A DNA stretch of 64,000 bases from Akkermansia massiliensis (GTDB lineage Bacteria; Verrucomicrobiota; Verrucomicrobiia; Verrucomicrobiales; Akkermansiaceae), in assembly GCF_023516715.1 (NCBI RefSeq), contig NZ_JAMGSI010000002.1, positions 744,001 to 808,000 of the forward strand, in the 5' to 3' direction. Below, piece after piece: positions 9,744 to 18,908 of this stretch. A program made the position numbers and the translations under genes. Each line of letters starts with the position of its first letter. Within the stretch, counting starts at the first letter, position 1. The notes below the pieces were generated by a model. That model saw nothing but the letters and a program-made list of their open reading frames with translations, was not told where the DNA came from and ran no database searches.

Positions 9744-10526
9744 TTAATGCAGGAAGGAAGTGAGGGGGCTGGTGGCGGCAGCCCGGACGGAAACGGCGGG
9801 AAGGCCGGCCAGATGGGCCATGCGCCCGGCGCGGCAGGCCAGCGCGAACGCTTCCGCCATGGAGGCGGGGTCTCCGGCGGCGGCGATGGCCGTATTGACG
9901 AGCACGGCGTCCGCCCCCATCTCCAGGGCTTCCGCCGCATGGCTGGGGGCTCCCAGCCCGGCGTCCACCACTACGGGCACGACGGCCTGTTCAATGATGA
10001 TGTTGATCAGCTCCCTGGTCAGCACGCCCTTGTTGGTGCCTATGGGAGCGCCCAGAGGCATGACGGCTGCCGCTCCGGCTTCCTGGAGGCGTTTGGCCAG
10101 CACGGGGTCCGCATTGATGTAGGGAAGCACCGTGAAGCCTTCCCTGACCAGGATTTCCGCCGCTTTCAGCGTTTCAATGGGGTCCGGCATCAAATACTGG
10201 GCGTCCGGATGGATTTCCAGCTTGATCCAGTTGGGGAGTCCGGCTGCCGCCGCCAGTCGCGCCAGTCGCACGGCTTCTTCCGCCGTTGTCGCTCCGCTGG
10301 TGTTCGGGAGAATAAGGTATTTTTCAGGGTTGATGAAATCCAGAATATTGGCGGCGGGGTCATGGGAGCCCGTCAGGTCCGCCCGGCGCAGAGCCACCGT
10401 CACAATTTGGGAGCCGGAAGCTTCCAGAGCTTCTTTCATGCTCTCATTGGAAGAAAACTTTCCCGTTCCCACCATCAGGCGGGAGGTGAATTGGCGTCCG
10501 GCTATCTGCAAAGGTGAATCTGTCAT
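9744..10526 (-). CDS. thiG: Thiazole synthase
   Basis: About 260 residues from the ATG at 10526. ThiG forms the thiazole phosphate part of thiamine from deoxyxylulose phosphate, dehydroglycine and ThiS thiocarboxylate. Recognisable blocks are the N-terminal [12 protein letters not shown], the ILPNTSGA loop, WIKLEIHPD with the lysine expected to form the Schiff base, [21 protein letters not shown] and [24 protein letters not shown] split over a phosphate-binding barrel end. Starting earlier would add a non-homologous leader. No thiS, thiH or thiF is adjacent, and I saw no convincing TPP riboswitch upstream. Confidence 0.94.
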   Translation of the reverse strand: MTDSPLQIAGRQFTSRLMVGTGKFSSNESMKEALEASGSQIVTVALRRADLTGSHDPAANILDFINPEKYLILPNTSGATTAEEAVRLARLAAAAGLPNWIKLEIHPDAQYLMPDPIETLKAAEILVREGFTVLPYINADPVLAKRLQEAGAAAVMPLGAPIGTNKGVLTRELINIIIEQAVVPVVVDAGLGAPSHAAEALEMGADAVLVNTAIAAAGDPASMAEAFALACRAGRMAHLAGLPAVSVRAAATSPLTSFLH

Positions 10527-10771
10527 TGCGGGTGAAGGGTACCTCCCCTTTCCTTTCCAGGCAAGGGGGAATGAAGAAAAAGGCAGGAGTTGCCGCGGCA
10601 TGGACGAGCGCCTCCGACTGGGAATGAAAGGTTGATTCATCCATCTTCCAGATTTACCCGCCCTGCGGGCTTCAAGATGAGCTTTCCATCCAGCCGGACT
10701 TGTCCGGTTTCCCGGCCTTCATACAACCTTCCCGATAAAAAATATTCTGAAAACTTTCCTTCAAATCCAGG

Positions 10772-10818
10772 AAAAACCGGTTTTTGAATGGACGGAGGGA
10801 GAAACCCCCTCCTCCCCT
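10772..10818. other. Palindrome and hairpin between thiG and the floA neighbour
   Basis: A perfect 14-base palindrome (AAAAACCGGTTTTT, 10772-10785) is followed by a short hairpin (GGAGGG at 10794-10799 pairing with CCCTCC just before 10813). The pair lies immediately beyond the stop of the leftward gene at 10822, so it may act as a weak terminator or as an operator. There is no clean T run behind the second hairpin. Confidence 0.35.
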
Positions 10819-10821
10819 CTA

Positions 10822-11472
10822 TTATTCCCCGCTGAAGGAAATGCCCCGGAGCGCTCTGGGCTTGCCCAGGATTTCCTGATAAAGAATGGCCGTTTTCAAG
10901 GATTGGGAACGGCGCAGGGAGTTTTTCAGGGAAAGAGGTTCGGACGCGGCGACCGTGGGAAGCGGTTCAGGCCGGCTTTCCTTCATTTCCCTTTCCTGCA
11001 AACGATGCAGGGCGGCCTGTTCCGCGTCAGACAGGGAACGCATGGACTGCCGGGCTTCTTCCGTGGCCTTTACGTAGCGTTCCAGCACGTTCTGGGCGGT
11101 TTGCTGGGCGGTTTCCGCCGTCCACTCCGGCTTGGGTTCCGGTTCAGGACGGCGCTTGCGGGCCACGGCGGGAGTGGGAAGCTCCACGGGTGGGGCGGAG
11201 GGGCGCGGAGCGCGCGCCGGAGCCTGTGGCCGTGCCGGCTGTGGCTGCCGCGGCTGCGGATTGGTCCGGCGCATTTCCGCAATGACTTCCTTCACGCGTT
11301 TTTCATGATGGTCTTCCGTGTCCAGGACGGGCGTTTCCTCATCTTTTTCTTTTGGTTTCAAAAACTCAATTACTTTCTTGATGAGAAAGATCGCCCCCAC
11401 GATCAGCCAGAACCAGAGCTTCAGGCTGTCGTCATCGCCGCCGGAGGCGAGCATGTATGCCAGTGAATCCAT
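10822..11472 (-). CDS. Small membrane-anchored protein next to floA, unknown function
   Basis: A 216-residue protein I do not recognise. One hydrophobic segment near the N-terminus (LWFWLIVGAIFLI, about residues 20-33) is followed by a lysine/glutamate-rich strip, a long Pro/Arg/Ala-rich linker (about 75-125) and a C-terminal part predicted to be helical with many Glu, Gln and Arg. The layout is that of a single-pass inner-membrane protein with a cytoplasmic tail. It lies 54 bases behind floA in the same direction and is separated from it by a perfect 14-base-pair hairpin. Co-transcription and a role as flotillin partner are inferences from position only. Confidence 0.6.
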   Translation of the reverse strand: MDSLAYMLASGGDDDSLKLWFWLIVGAIFLIKKVIEFLKPKEKDEETPVLDTEDHHEKRVKEVIAEMRRTNPQPRQPQPARPQAPARAPRPSAPPVELPTPAVARKRRPEPEPKPEWTAETAQQTAQNVLERYVKATEEARQSMRSLSDAEQAALHRLQEREMKESRPEPLPTVAASEPLSLKNSLRRSQSLKTAILYQEILGKPRALRGISFSGE

Positions 11473-11483
11473 AAAGGAGGAAG

Positions 11484-11519
11484 GGCCACCGGAGAGAAAA
11501 TCCGGTCTCTCCGGTGGCC
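11484..11519 (-). promoter_or_regulatory. Perfect 14-bp hairpin between floA and its downstream neighbour
   Basis: Bases 11484-11497 are the exact reverse complement of 11506-11519, with an eight-base loop. There is no T run behind it on the minus strand; the next gene begins 12 bases on. It could be a partial terminator, an RNase-protection stem that sets differential expression, or a structure that masks the ribosome-binding region of the next gene. Confidence 0.55.
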
Positions 11520-11526
11520 TGAGAAT

Positions 11527-12576
11527 TTATTTAATGGAAGAGGGGGAAGCATCCGGCTTGGCAATGGAATCCCTCATCTTGGTATCGGCCACTACGTTCT
11601 GGTAGCGGGCATAATCCAGCACTCCCAGGTTGCCGTTGCGGAAGGCTTCCGCCATGGCCATGGGAATCTGGGCTTCCGCTTCCACCACCTTGGCGCGCAT
11701 TTCCTGCGTTTTGGCGGCCATTTCCTGTTCCGTGGCTACGGCGGCGGCGCGGCGGACTTCCGCCTTGGCCTGGGCAATCTGCTTGTCCGCTTCCGCCTGT
11801 TCGGCCTGGAGGCGCGCGCCCACGTTGCCGGCCACGTCCACGTCTGCAATGTCAATGGAAAGCACTTCAAACGCCGTGGCGGCGTCCACGCCCTTGTCGC
11901 TCACGGTGCGGGAGATTACCTCCGGTTTTTCCAGAACATCCTTGTAGGAGGGCGCGGAGCCTACGGCGGAGACGATGCCTTCCCCGACGCGGGCGACCAC
12001 CGTTTCTTCCGTGGCGCCGCCTACGAAAAGGTCCAGGTTGGTGCGCACCGTCACGCGGGCACGCACTGCCACGGCAATGCCGTCACGGGCCACCGCCGTC
12101 AGGCGCGTCTGGCCGGAGCTGGGGTTCGGGCAGTCGATGACGCGGGGGTTGATGGAGGTTCGCACGGCTTCCAGCACGGTCTTGGACGTGCCTTTCACGG
12201 CCAGGTCAATGGCGCAGGCACGGTCATAGCTCAGCGGGATGCCGGCTTTTTCCGCAGCAATCAGGGCGAGGACGCAGTCCACGATGTCGCCGCCGGCCAG
12301 GAAGTGGGCTTCCAGTTCATCCGTGCTGATGTCCAGTCCGGCCTTGGCCGCCGTGATGCGGGTGTCCACTACCAGGGGGTAGGGCACTTTGCGGAGCCAC
12401 ATTCCCAGCATGTTGCTCATGGAGACAGGGGCTTTCGCGAGGCGCGCGCGCAACCATGTCTTGAAGAATTTGGCGATGATGGCGAAGAAGATGACCAGGA
12501 AGATGACGAGGACGATCACCAGGATGGTCCCCCAGGCGGTGGCGTTGGAGATGTTTGCTAACAGCAAATTGTTCAT
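11527..12576 (-). CDS. floA: Flotillin-like protein FloA
   Basis: About 349 residues from the ATG at 12576, which is preceded by AAGGA at a good spacing; another ATG lies four codons upstream. FloA-type flotillins organise functional membrane microdomains. A single hydrophobic hairpin (about residues 14-35) anchors the protein; residues of about 50-270 form the SPFH/band-7 region with [15 protein letters not shown] near its start, and about 260-310 is an Ala/Glu/Lys-rich coiled coil of the flotillin type ([19 protein letters not shown]). Length matches the UPF0365/FloA family. It diverges from queA. Confidence 0.93.
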   Translation of the reverse strand: MNNLLLANISNATAWGTILVIVLVIFLVIFFAIIAKFFKTWLRARLAKAPVSMSNMLGMWLRKVPYPLVVDTRITAAKAGLDISTDELEAHFLAGGDIVDCVLALIAAEKAGIPLSYDRACAIDLAVKGTSKTVLEAVRTSINPRVIDCPNPSSGQTRLTAVARDGIAVAVRARVTVRTNLDLFVGGATEETVVARVGEGIVSAVGSAPSYKDVLEKPEVISRTVSDKGVDAATAFEVLSIDIADVDVAGNVGARLQAEQAEADKQIAQAKAEVRRAAAVATEQEMAAKTQEMRAKVVEAEAQIPMAMAEAFRNGNLGVLDYARYQNVVADTKMRDSIAKPDASPSSIK

Positions 12577-12670
12577 GTATCCTTCCATACCATATTAACC
12601 GAAGCAGGGTAAAGATATAATTGTGTTACCTATGGTTTAAAGGTATTGACCTTTCGGCGGATTCGTGGCA

Positions 12671-13660
12671 ATGCACTTGGCCGTGCGCACCATTGATTTT
12701 GATTATCCGCTGCCGGAAGAGTTGATAGCGGACCGCCCCCTCCCGGACCGCGCCGCCTCCCGGATGATGGTCATCCACCGGGATACCGGCCTGATTGAGC
12801 ACAGGCATTTTTGCGACCTGCCGGAATATGTGCGGGAAGGGGACCATTTCATCCTGAATGATACCAGGGTGGTTCCCGCAAGGTATTTTTCCAATGACGG
12901 CGCCATTGAAGTGGTGCGTGCAGAGGTGCTCAACCCCCTGCTGTGGAAGTGCATGGTGCGCCCCGGGCGCAAGATGAAGCTGGGGCGTACGGTCTCCATC
13001 GGTGATGCGGTGGGCACCGTGGAAGGCATTGACGGGGAAGGCTACCGCCTCATCCGGTTTGACCGGGAGGTGGATGAGGAAAAGTACGGCCGCCTGGCGC
13101 TTCCCCATTACATGAACCGGGAGAGCGACCCGTCCGACAAGGAGCGCTACCAGACTGTTTACGCCAGGCATGAAGGGGCGATTGCCGCTCCCACGGCCGG
13201 GCTGCATTTTACGCCGGAGCTGCTGGCGGCCGTTCCCCATGATTTTCTGACGCTGCACGTGGGCGTGGGAACGTTTCGTCCCGTGAAGGCGGACAGGATT
13301 GAAGACCACCAGATGCACACGGAACATTTTTTCCTGCCTGAAGCCACCGCGAGGGCGATTAATGAGGCCGGGAGGGTGATTGCCGTGGGCACCACCAGCG
13401 TTCGCGTGCTGGAGCATGTGGCTACCGCGGAAGGACTGCCGTTAAGGGAGTGCTCCGGGTCAACGAACATTTTTATTTATCCACCCTACAAGTACAAGGT
13501 GGTGGATGCCCTGATCACGAATTTCCACCTGCCCCAGAGCACGCTGCTCATGCTTGTCAGCGCCTTTGCCGGCAAGGAGCTGGTCATGAAAGCCTACCTG
13601 GAAGCCATCCGGGAACGGTACAGGTTTTTTTCCTACGGGGATTGCATGCTGATTCTGTAG
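12671..13660 (+). CDS. queA: S-adenosylmethionine:tRNA ribosyltransferase-isomerase
   Basis: About 329 residues from the ATG at 12671 (a GTG lies two codons upstream). QueA transfers and isomerises the ribosyl part of SAM onto 7-aminomethyl-7-deazaguanine in tRNA, giving epoxyqueuosine. Family blocks are YPLPEELIADRPL at the N-terminus, FILNDTRVVPAR, YQTVYARHEGAIAAPTAGLHFT, LHVGVGTFRPVK, GTTSVRVLE and the C-terminal LITNFHLPQSTLLMLVSAF, all in order. Length is slightly short of, but within, the family range. It sits alone between divergent floA and a convergent orphan gene; queE of the same pathway lies 14 kb away. Confidence 0.96.
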   Translation: MHLAVRTIDFDYPLPEELIADRPLPDRAASRMMVIHRDTGLIEHRHFCDLPEYVREGDHFILNDTRVVPARYFSNDGAIEVVRAEVLNPLLWKCMVRPGRKMKLGRTVSIGDAVGTVEGIDGEGYRLIRFDREVDEEKYGRLALPHYMNRESDPSDKERYQTVYARHEGAIAAPTAGLHFTPELLAAVPHDFLTLHVGVGTFRPVKADRIEDHQMHTEHFFLPEATARAINEAGRVIAVGTTSVRVLEHVATAEGLPLRECSGSTNIFIYPPYKYKVVDALITNFHLPQSTLLMLVSAFAGKELVMKAYLEAIRERYRFFSYGDCMLIL

Positions 13661-13709
13661 GGTTCCGGCGGCCTTTCCTTCCCTCTGGCGGAAGAAGCGC
13701 AGGCTGCCT

Positions 13710-14387
13710 TCAACGCTTGCCGCACGGAAGTTGTTCCGGGCTGCGAGGGGATGAAGACGGAGCGCCGTCCGGGGAAGCGTCCGGGTGCTGCTCTTTTTTA
13801 AGCTCCAGCAGGGTTTTTCCGTGGTCCCTGATTTGCTGGAGGGCAGTCAGGAAGTGCAGCGTTTCCCCCAGCAGTATGTTCATGACGTTGGCATAGTGGC
13901 AGTCCGTGTTTTTCAGGCACAGCCGGGGAAAATAGGAGGCTTCCAGCTCCGGCGCATTCCATTTGTCCCGAATGATGCGGCTTCTGCGGGATGCCGGAGG
14001 CCAGCAGGGATGCTGCCGGTCCCTCAAATAAAGGAGGTAGCAGTCTTTTAACATGTCGAGCTGGGAGACAACACCGGCACGTGCAGGAGGAGTGATGGAC
14101 GGCTGGACATCCTTTACTCCTTCAAGCGTCATGTTGATGGTTGTTTCCGCAAGGACGGTCCAGTAAAGAATAGGTTCCGCCACGGAACGGCTCCGCCTGC
14201 GGAACCGCAGGTAGAAATGATGGCTGAGTTCCAGGGCCGACAAGGCTTTTACGTAATGCACCAAAACCACCCGGCCATATTGCCGGAAAATGAAGTGTTC
14301 CAGCTTTTGCCGGAGGGGAGCGTCTTCCATTCCCGTTTCCTTCCTGAGAAGGGTCCACTGTTCCTCGAATGTTGAATTTTCAGCCAT
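13710..14387 (-). CDS. Orphan helical protein behind a Fur-box-like site, unknown function
   Basis: A 225-residue protein without a signal peptide or clear membrane helix. It is basic and probably mostly helical, with strings such as YVKALSALELSHHFYLRFRRRSRS and a C-terminal LLGETLHFLTALQQIRDHGKTLLELKK, ending in a Ser/Pro-rich tail. I do not recognise the family. It converges on queA with a 49-base gap. A sequence close to the Fur consensus lies about 60 bases upstream of the start, so iron control is possible. His and Glu are common, but I see no ferritin or heme-oxygenase signature. Confidence 0.6.
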   Translation of the reverse strand: MAENSTFEEQWTLLRKETGMEDAPLRQKLEHFIFRQYGRVVLVHYVKALSALELSHHFYLRFRRRSRSVAEPILYWTVLAETTINMTLEGVKDVQPSITPPARAGVVSQLDMLKDCYLLYLRDRQHPCWPPASRRSRIIRDKWNAPELEASYFPRLCLKNTDCHYANVMNILLGETLHFLTALQQIRDHGKTLLELKKEQHPDASPDGAPSSSPRSPEQLPCGKR

Positions 14388-14634
14388 GAATTTGGGAAGA
14401 GGTTATTTTTAATAAATATAAATTATGTTACCATGAAATTCAAATAAAATAACAATCATTATCAATGTTTATCAAAATAATCCGGGGAAAAAGAGAGGAA
14501 TTCCTGCGGATGGGGCGGTAACACGGTAACCGCCTGGCGCAAAGGCGTACGAGAAACACCTGCGTCCGGAAAAACAGCCTGGGAGGTGGTAAGCCCGTGC
14601 ACGACGGCTTGAGATGTGGATGCCGCGGATAATG
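14388..14634. other. AT-rich intergenic region
   Basis: Apart from the Fur-box-like site at 14445-14463 no gene is supported. The part next to 14388 is very AT-rich and is the likely promoter of the leftward orphan gene. Short open frames occur in the GC-richer right half, but they lack protein character. Confidence 0.5.
14445..14463. promoter_or_regulatory. Fur-box-like operator
   Basis: The 19 bases TAAAATAACAATCATTATC agree at 15 of 19 positions with the classical Fur consensus, the right half (ATCATTATC) exactly. It lies in the AT-rich promoter region about 58 bases upstream of the leftward orphan gene that starts at 14387. The match was made by eye, and the consensus comes from Proteobacteria, so Fur binding here is an inference. 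Confidence 0.45.
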
Positions 14635-14670
14635 AAAACGCCATGCCCGGACATGCAGGCATGGCGCTTG
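14635..14670 (-). terminator. Intrinsic terminator after the metalloprotease autotransporter
   Basis: CGCCATGCC (14639-14647) pairs with GGCATGGCG (14658-14666), and the minus strand continues with TTTT. It lies about 25 bases past the autotransporter stop codon. Confidence 0.8.
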
Positions 14671-14691
14671 TCAAATCAGGCCTGAGCCGGA

Positions 14692-17600
14692 TCAGAAGTT
14701 GTAACGGTAGCCGAGGGCTCCGCCGATGGAGGTGTCTCCGGAGCGGAGATCCGCATTGCCGTCCACATAAACGGCGCCGTAGTCGGAGCAGGGAATGCTG
14801 AGGCCTGCGCCCAGCTGGACGCCGGTGCGGCCGAGCTTGGCTCCCCTGATGGTCTGGACAAGGCCCGGATTGGCCAGGTAGGCCACGTTGGCCTGTGCCT
14901 TGTCCTCCCCGAAGTCCTGAGAAACCAGAACGCGGAATTCTCCCGTGATATCACGCCCGGTCAGGTTGGAACCCAGAACGCCTTTCAGGCGCAGACCGGC
15001 GGCCACGCTTCCGGTGGTAATATCCATGTCATCCACGCGGAGTCCCGCTCCGCCTGCGCCGGCTTCATTGAAGCCGTCCACGGAGGAGTGCATGACGCTG
15101 ACATTGGCGACCGGCTGAAGGATGGCCGTCCGGCGTTTGTTGAGAACCAGGTCATAAGTGAGCTCATACATGGCTCCGAAACTCATGCCGGTGGTGCTGA
15201 AGCTGGCCTGGTAGCTTCCCAGTTCATGGCGTACGCTGCGGGTAATATCCGCATCTGACCAGCCTCCGGAGAGAATGAGGGAGTGGCCCCATTTCCTGTG
15301 GCGGTAGTGGCCGAAGAGGCTCACGTAGTAGGTGTCCAGGTCGCCGGAGGCGGAATCAGCCCCGTCAGAGGAGTAATCCCCATAGTTGGCGGAGAAGGCC
15401 GCGCCCAAAGTGAAATTCTCCGAGCAGTTGACGTCCAGCCCGGCGGTGCCTCCCCAGGAGTTAAGGGTGAAACCGTTGCCTTCATTGGAACCGTCCAGGG
15501 AATCCCTGCCCCCGTTGGCTTCAATCCAGCCGTTCACCTGGGGAAGGTCTCCCTGAATGTAGTCGGGATTGAGGCCCATGGTTTCCGCGCGGTTGCGGAT
15601 GAAGGTCATTTCCCTCCGCAGGCCGGACCTTTGCGCGGCCAGGATGCCGGGAATGGCCGTTCCGGCGGAGGCGCTCAGAAGGCGGTTGGCCCTCGCGTAA
15701 TCTCCGTCGTTCCAGGCGTTGGAAACGGCGCGGTTCAGGGAGCTCAGCTCCGTTCCGTCCTTGATCTCCCCGCAGTTCCAGAGCAGGACGGCCCCGGCGG
15801 CGGAATTGGAGGTATCAGCCGTGGCGAGCAGGGCGTTGTCCGCCTTGCGGGTTCCTGTCAGCACGATTTGGCCGTCCCGGTTTTCCGCATGCAGCTCGGA
15901 ATAATAGGTGCCCAGCGCGCCGTAAGCGTTGATATTGAGGTAGCTGCCCACCATGTTCCCTTCAAAGAGAACCAGTTCCAGCATCCTTTCCGGCGCGGCG
16001 ACGTTGGATTCAATATTGAGGGTGGTCCCGTTGCGGTCTCCCTGAATGGTCAGCGTGGCTCCGTCTTCCGTGGAAATGAAGGGAGTATTGGTCTGCGCCA
16101 GCAGGGGATTAATCACGAGCGTGATGGTGGAACCGTTCATGAACTGGCTTGTTCCGTTAAGGAGAAGCGTGGTATTATGGGCGGCTCCGGCGGAGGCCAT
16201 GGCGAGCGTAAGCGTCCCGGTGGCATCAACCGTCAGGGAATGGAGCAGAATGGGATTGGCTGAATCACGGATCAGGGCCACTTCCCCTTCCGTAATGTTG
16301 AGGTTCAGGGTGTCTGACCCCGCGCCGGTGTAGGTCCATGCCGCTTTCCCCGCCTTGTTGATTGTGCCGTTCCCCTGGAAGGAGCCGGAAAAAACGGAGG
16401 ATTTTTCCGCATGGAGGGCGAGTTCCCCGTTGTTGAAGATCACGGAGCCTTTCCCCAGCAGGCCGCCCACCATGGAATTGCGTGTGGAGCCCAGGTCCAG
16501 CGCGGCGGCAGCGGATTCCGGACCCACGGCGACCGCCGCTCCGTCAAACCTGGCATTTCCGGACAGGGTGAAGGTTCCTTCCTGGACGGCCAGCAGGCCG
16601 GAGCCGGCAATAGTGATGTCCGTGTCCAGCTTGTTGCCGTTGCGGATGGCCAGCATGGAATCCGCGTTCAGCCGCAGGATGCCGGTGCCGGTGATGGAGG
16701 CGTTTTCCGTCAGGACATTGGCCGTTCCGCTCATCTCCAGGGTGGCGTCATTCAGTGTTAGAGCGCCTTCCTGCCCGGAGAAACGGGTGGTGGAGGACGC
16801 ATGGAAGATGGAAATGCCGCCTCCGTTCAGCATCATGGCTCCGTAGGCGGAGGATTCGGAAGCGAGGATGATGGCTCCGCTGGTGGAATCCAGATGGAAC
16901 CCCGCGTTTCCGGCGCTTCCCAGCGTCAGGGCGCCGGCTCCTTTCTTGCTGAGCGTGCCCGTGCCCTGGAGAGTTCCGTTCCACGTGAGGGGATTGGCCG
17001 TATCCAGGGTGATTTGGCCGCCCTGGGCGGCCAGAACACCGTCTCCCGTGATGGAATGAATGACAATGTTCCGGGTGGCTCCCGCGTTCAGGGTGGAAGC
17101 GGCGGAATCCAGGGCCAGCGTAGCTATTTCCATCCGGGCCTGGTTGGTGAAGGCCAGCGTTCCCTGGGTGATGTGCAGGGTACCGTTCCGGGTACCGTCA
17201 ATGTAGATGGCGTCTCCAATGGTGTTGCTGCCGTCAAAGGCAAGCGACTTTCCTTCCGCCAGGGCGACGGTGCCGGAGCCTACCAGTTTGAGGCCGCTGG
17301 AAATGGTATTGTCCGTTCCGGTCAGAGTAAGGGTGGAATGGAGAAGATTGATGGAGCCCCGGGTGCCGGTCAGCTTTCCGACCTTGGCTGTGGCTTCCTC
17401 CCTGGCAAGCTGGGACACGCCGAAGGTTCCTCCGTTCATCTTCAGCTCCCCGATGGTGTTGGAAGCGCCGGAAAGCACCAGTCCCCCTGCTGTACGTCCA
17501 GAGCTCCGCTGGTGGAAAAGCCGCCGCCCAGCACCAGGTTTTTAGCCCCCGTCTTGATGAAATTGGCGTCATTGCCGATGACCTCTCCGGCGCAGATGGA

Positions 17601-18647
17601 GTCCATGGCGGTGTTGGAGAGATTGACGGTCAGCGCTTTCCCCGCAGTGATGGTGACGTTGTATTCCGCCTTGTCTCCTCTGAGGGAGGGCAGGACGATA
17701 GTAGCGCCTTCACCCGGATCAATGGTCATGTTCCGGTTGACGAGAACGGAAGTGAAGAAATTCAGGTCAATCTGGTCCGTGATGGAAGCGCCGTCCACGG
17801 ACGCATAATAGGTGGGGTCATCCTTGAGCACCCAGCCCATCTCCGCAAGGAGGGCTTTTTCCTGGTCGCTGGGGTTTCTCCTCTGGATGCCCTCCCCGAT
17901 GGAATATTGCATCAGGGCGTTCGGGTCGCTTGCAGCGTCCACGTGGGACATGCTGGAACCGGGAGCGAAAACAAAGGGATTGTAAACAGTGAGGCCTCCG
18001 GAACCAATCGTGTAGGAAACGCCGGTCTGGTAATTGAAGCCCGCATCTCCCGGATGGTTGCCCTGGGCATCCGTGATCAGGGAATCCCAGATCGTGTAGT
18101 ATTCTCCGTATGTTCCTGTATCATTCAGCGAGTTGAAGCCGACGTTATGCCCGATTTCATGCAGAAGGACGCTGATGAAGTCTGTGGCGTTCTGGGGCGT
18201 GGTATTGCCTGTGCTGAAACCGTAGACGGGATTGAATTGGAGCCTGAAATCCATTTCCCCTTCCTCCATCACGACGTCTTCCCCTTCTTTCCAGATGACT
18301 TCCGTGGAAGTGGCCGCATTGTAGTTTTCCCCGTCGTATTCGACGTAATTGGAGAAAGAACCTGCCAGGACGCCTTCTTCAAGGGCCCCCCAGGAAATGG
18401 TCGCTTCAATCTTCCGGGAAGCGGTGTTGCGGAAGGTATCGTCCCAGATATTGAGGGTGGTGGTGACGGCGGCTATCTGGTCGTCACTCCAGTCACGGGT
18501 CCCCATCCAGTCCGCCGGACCGTCCCCGTTGCCGAGGAGCGTGATGTGGAAGTTCTTGGTAGTGATTTCATGGGTGGCTGCCCAGCCCATGGGGGCCAGG
18601 GTAGAGAGGCCCGTCAGACAGGATAGGATAGATAGGGTGAGTTTCAT
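14692..18647 (-). pseudogene. Metalloprotease autotransporter split by a one-base frameshift
   Basis: Two frames that together make one protein of about 1,320 residues. The first starts at the ATG at 18647, has a signal peptide (cleavage near GWAA), a zinc-metalloprotease domain with HEIGHNVGFNSLND (HExxH, residues about 163-167 of the mature frame; the usual third His of metzincins is Ser) and a later SHVD...NALMQYS segment like a Met-turn, and ends at 17442. The second continues from about 17480 with a long beta-helical passenger full of Gly/Ser/Thr repeats, then an outer-membrane autotransporter barrel of about 290 residues ending in YRYNF, and stops at 14692. The join is at five G residues on the coding strand (17483-17487): a sixth G would restore LDVQQGGLVLSGAS, a normal passenger repeat. 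The downstream half has only a GTG to start and no signal peptide, so it is not an independent gene. The break may be a real mutation, slippage-based switching or a base-call error. Confidence 0.85.
17483..17487 (-). other. G5 run at the frameshift point
   Basis: On the coding strand the sequence CAGCAGGGGGACTGG shows five G residues where six would keep the passenger frame open. The upstream frame ends 13 codons later. Five bases is short for a classical phase-variable tract, but homopolymer G runs are where both polymerase slippage and sequencing errors concentrate. Confidence 0.8.
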
Positions 18648-18908
18648 CAACACGCTTTATAGGAATCCCGTATGCGTAAAGTCAATTAGAAACGATTGAA
18701 AATACAATAAAAACGGAGTTTTTAATAAAAATAAAAATATGATAGAATCCTGCCAGGCCCCGTTTTTCCTGCCGCAGATTCCCCCCGGCAAGAAAAATGC
18801 GACTGCATTCCAGTGCGGCGCAATGCGTTCTTGTGAGGGGAAATCAAACGCGATAGCGTAGGAACGACCTGGTGGTCAAAGATACCCTCTTAGACTTGTC
18901 ACGCGCGT

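Noticed and set aside
10500-10640. TPP riboswitch upstream of thiG
   Set aside because: The conserved CUGAGA and GAACCUGAU segments were not found; only a chance GGTACCC-like string.
12589-12664. Divergent promoter with TATAAT between floA and queA
   Set aside because: A TATAAT string is present at 12616-12621, but no -35 element at proper spacing in either direction was clear enough to report.
18654-18908. c-di-AMP (ydaO-type) riboswitch before the CPA2 antiporter
   Set aside because: The expected conserved blocks were not seen, only a few GC-rich inverted pieces.
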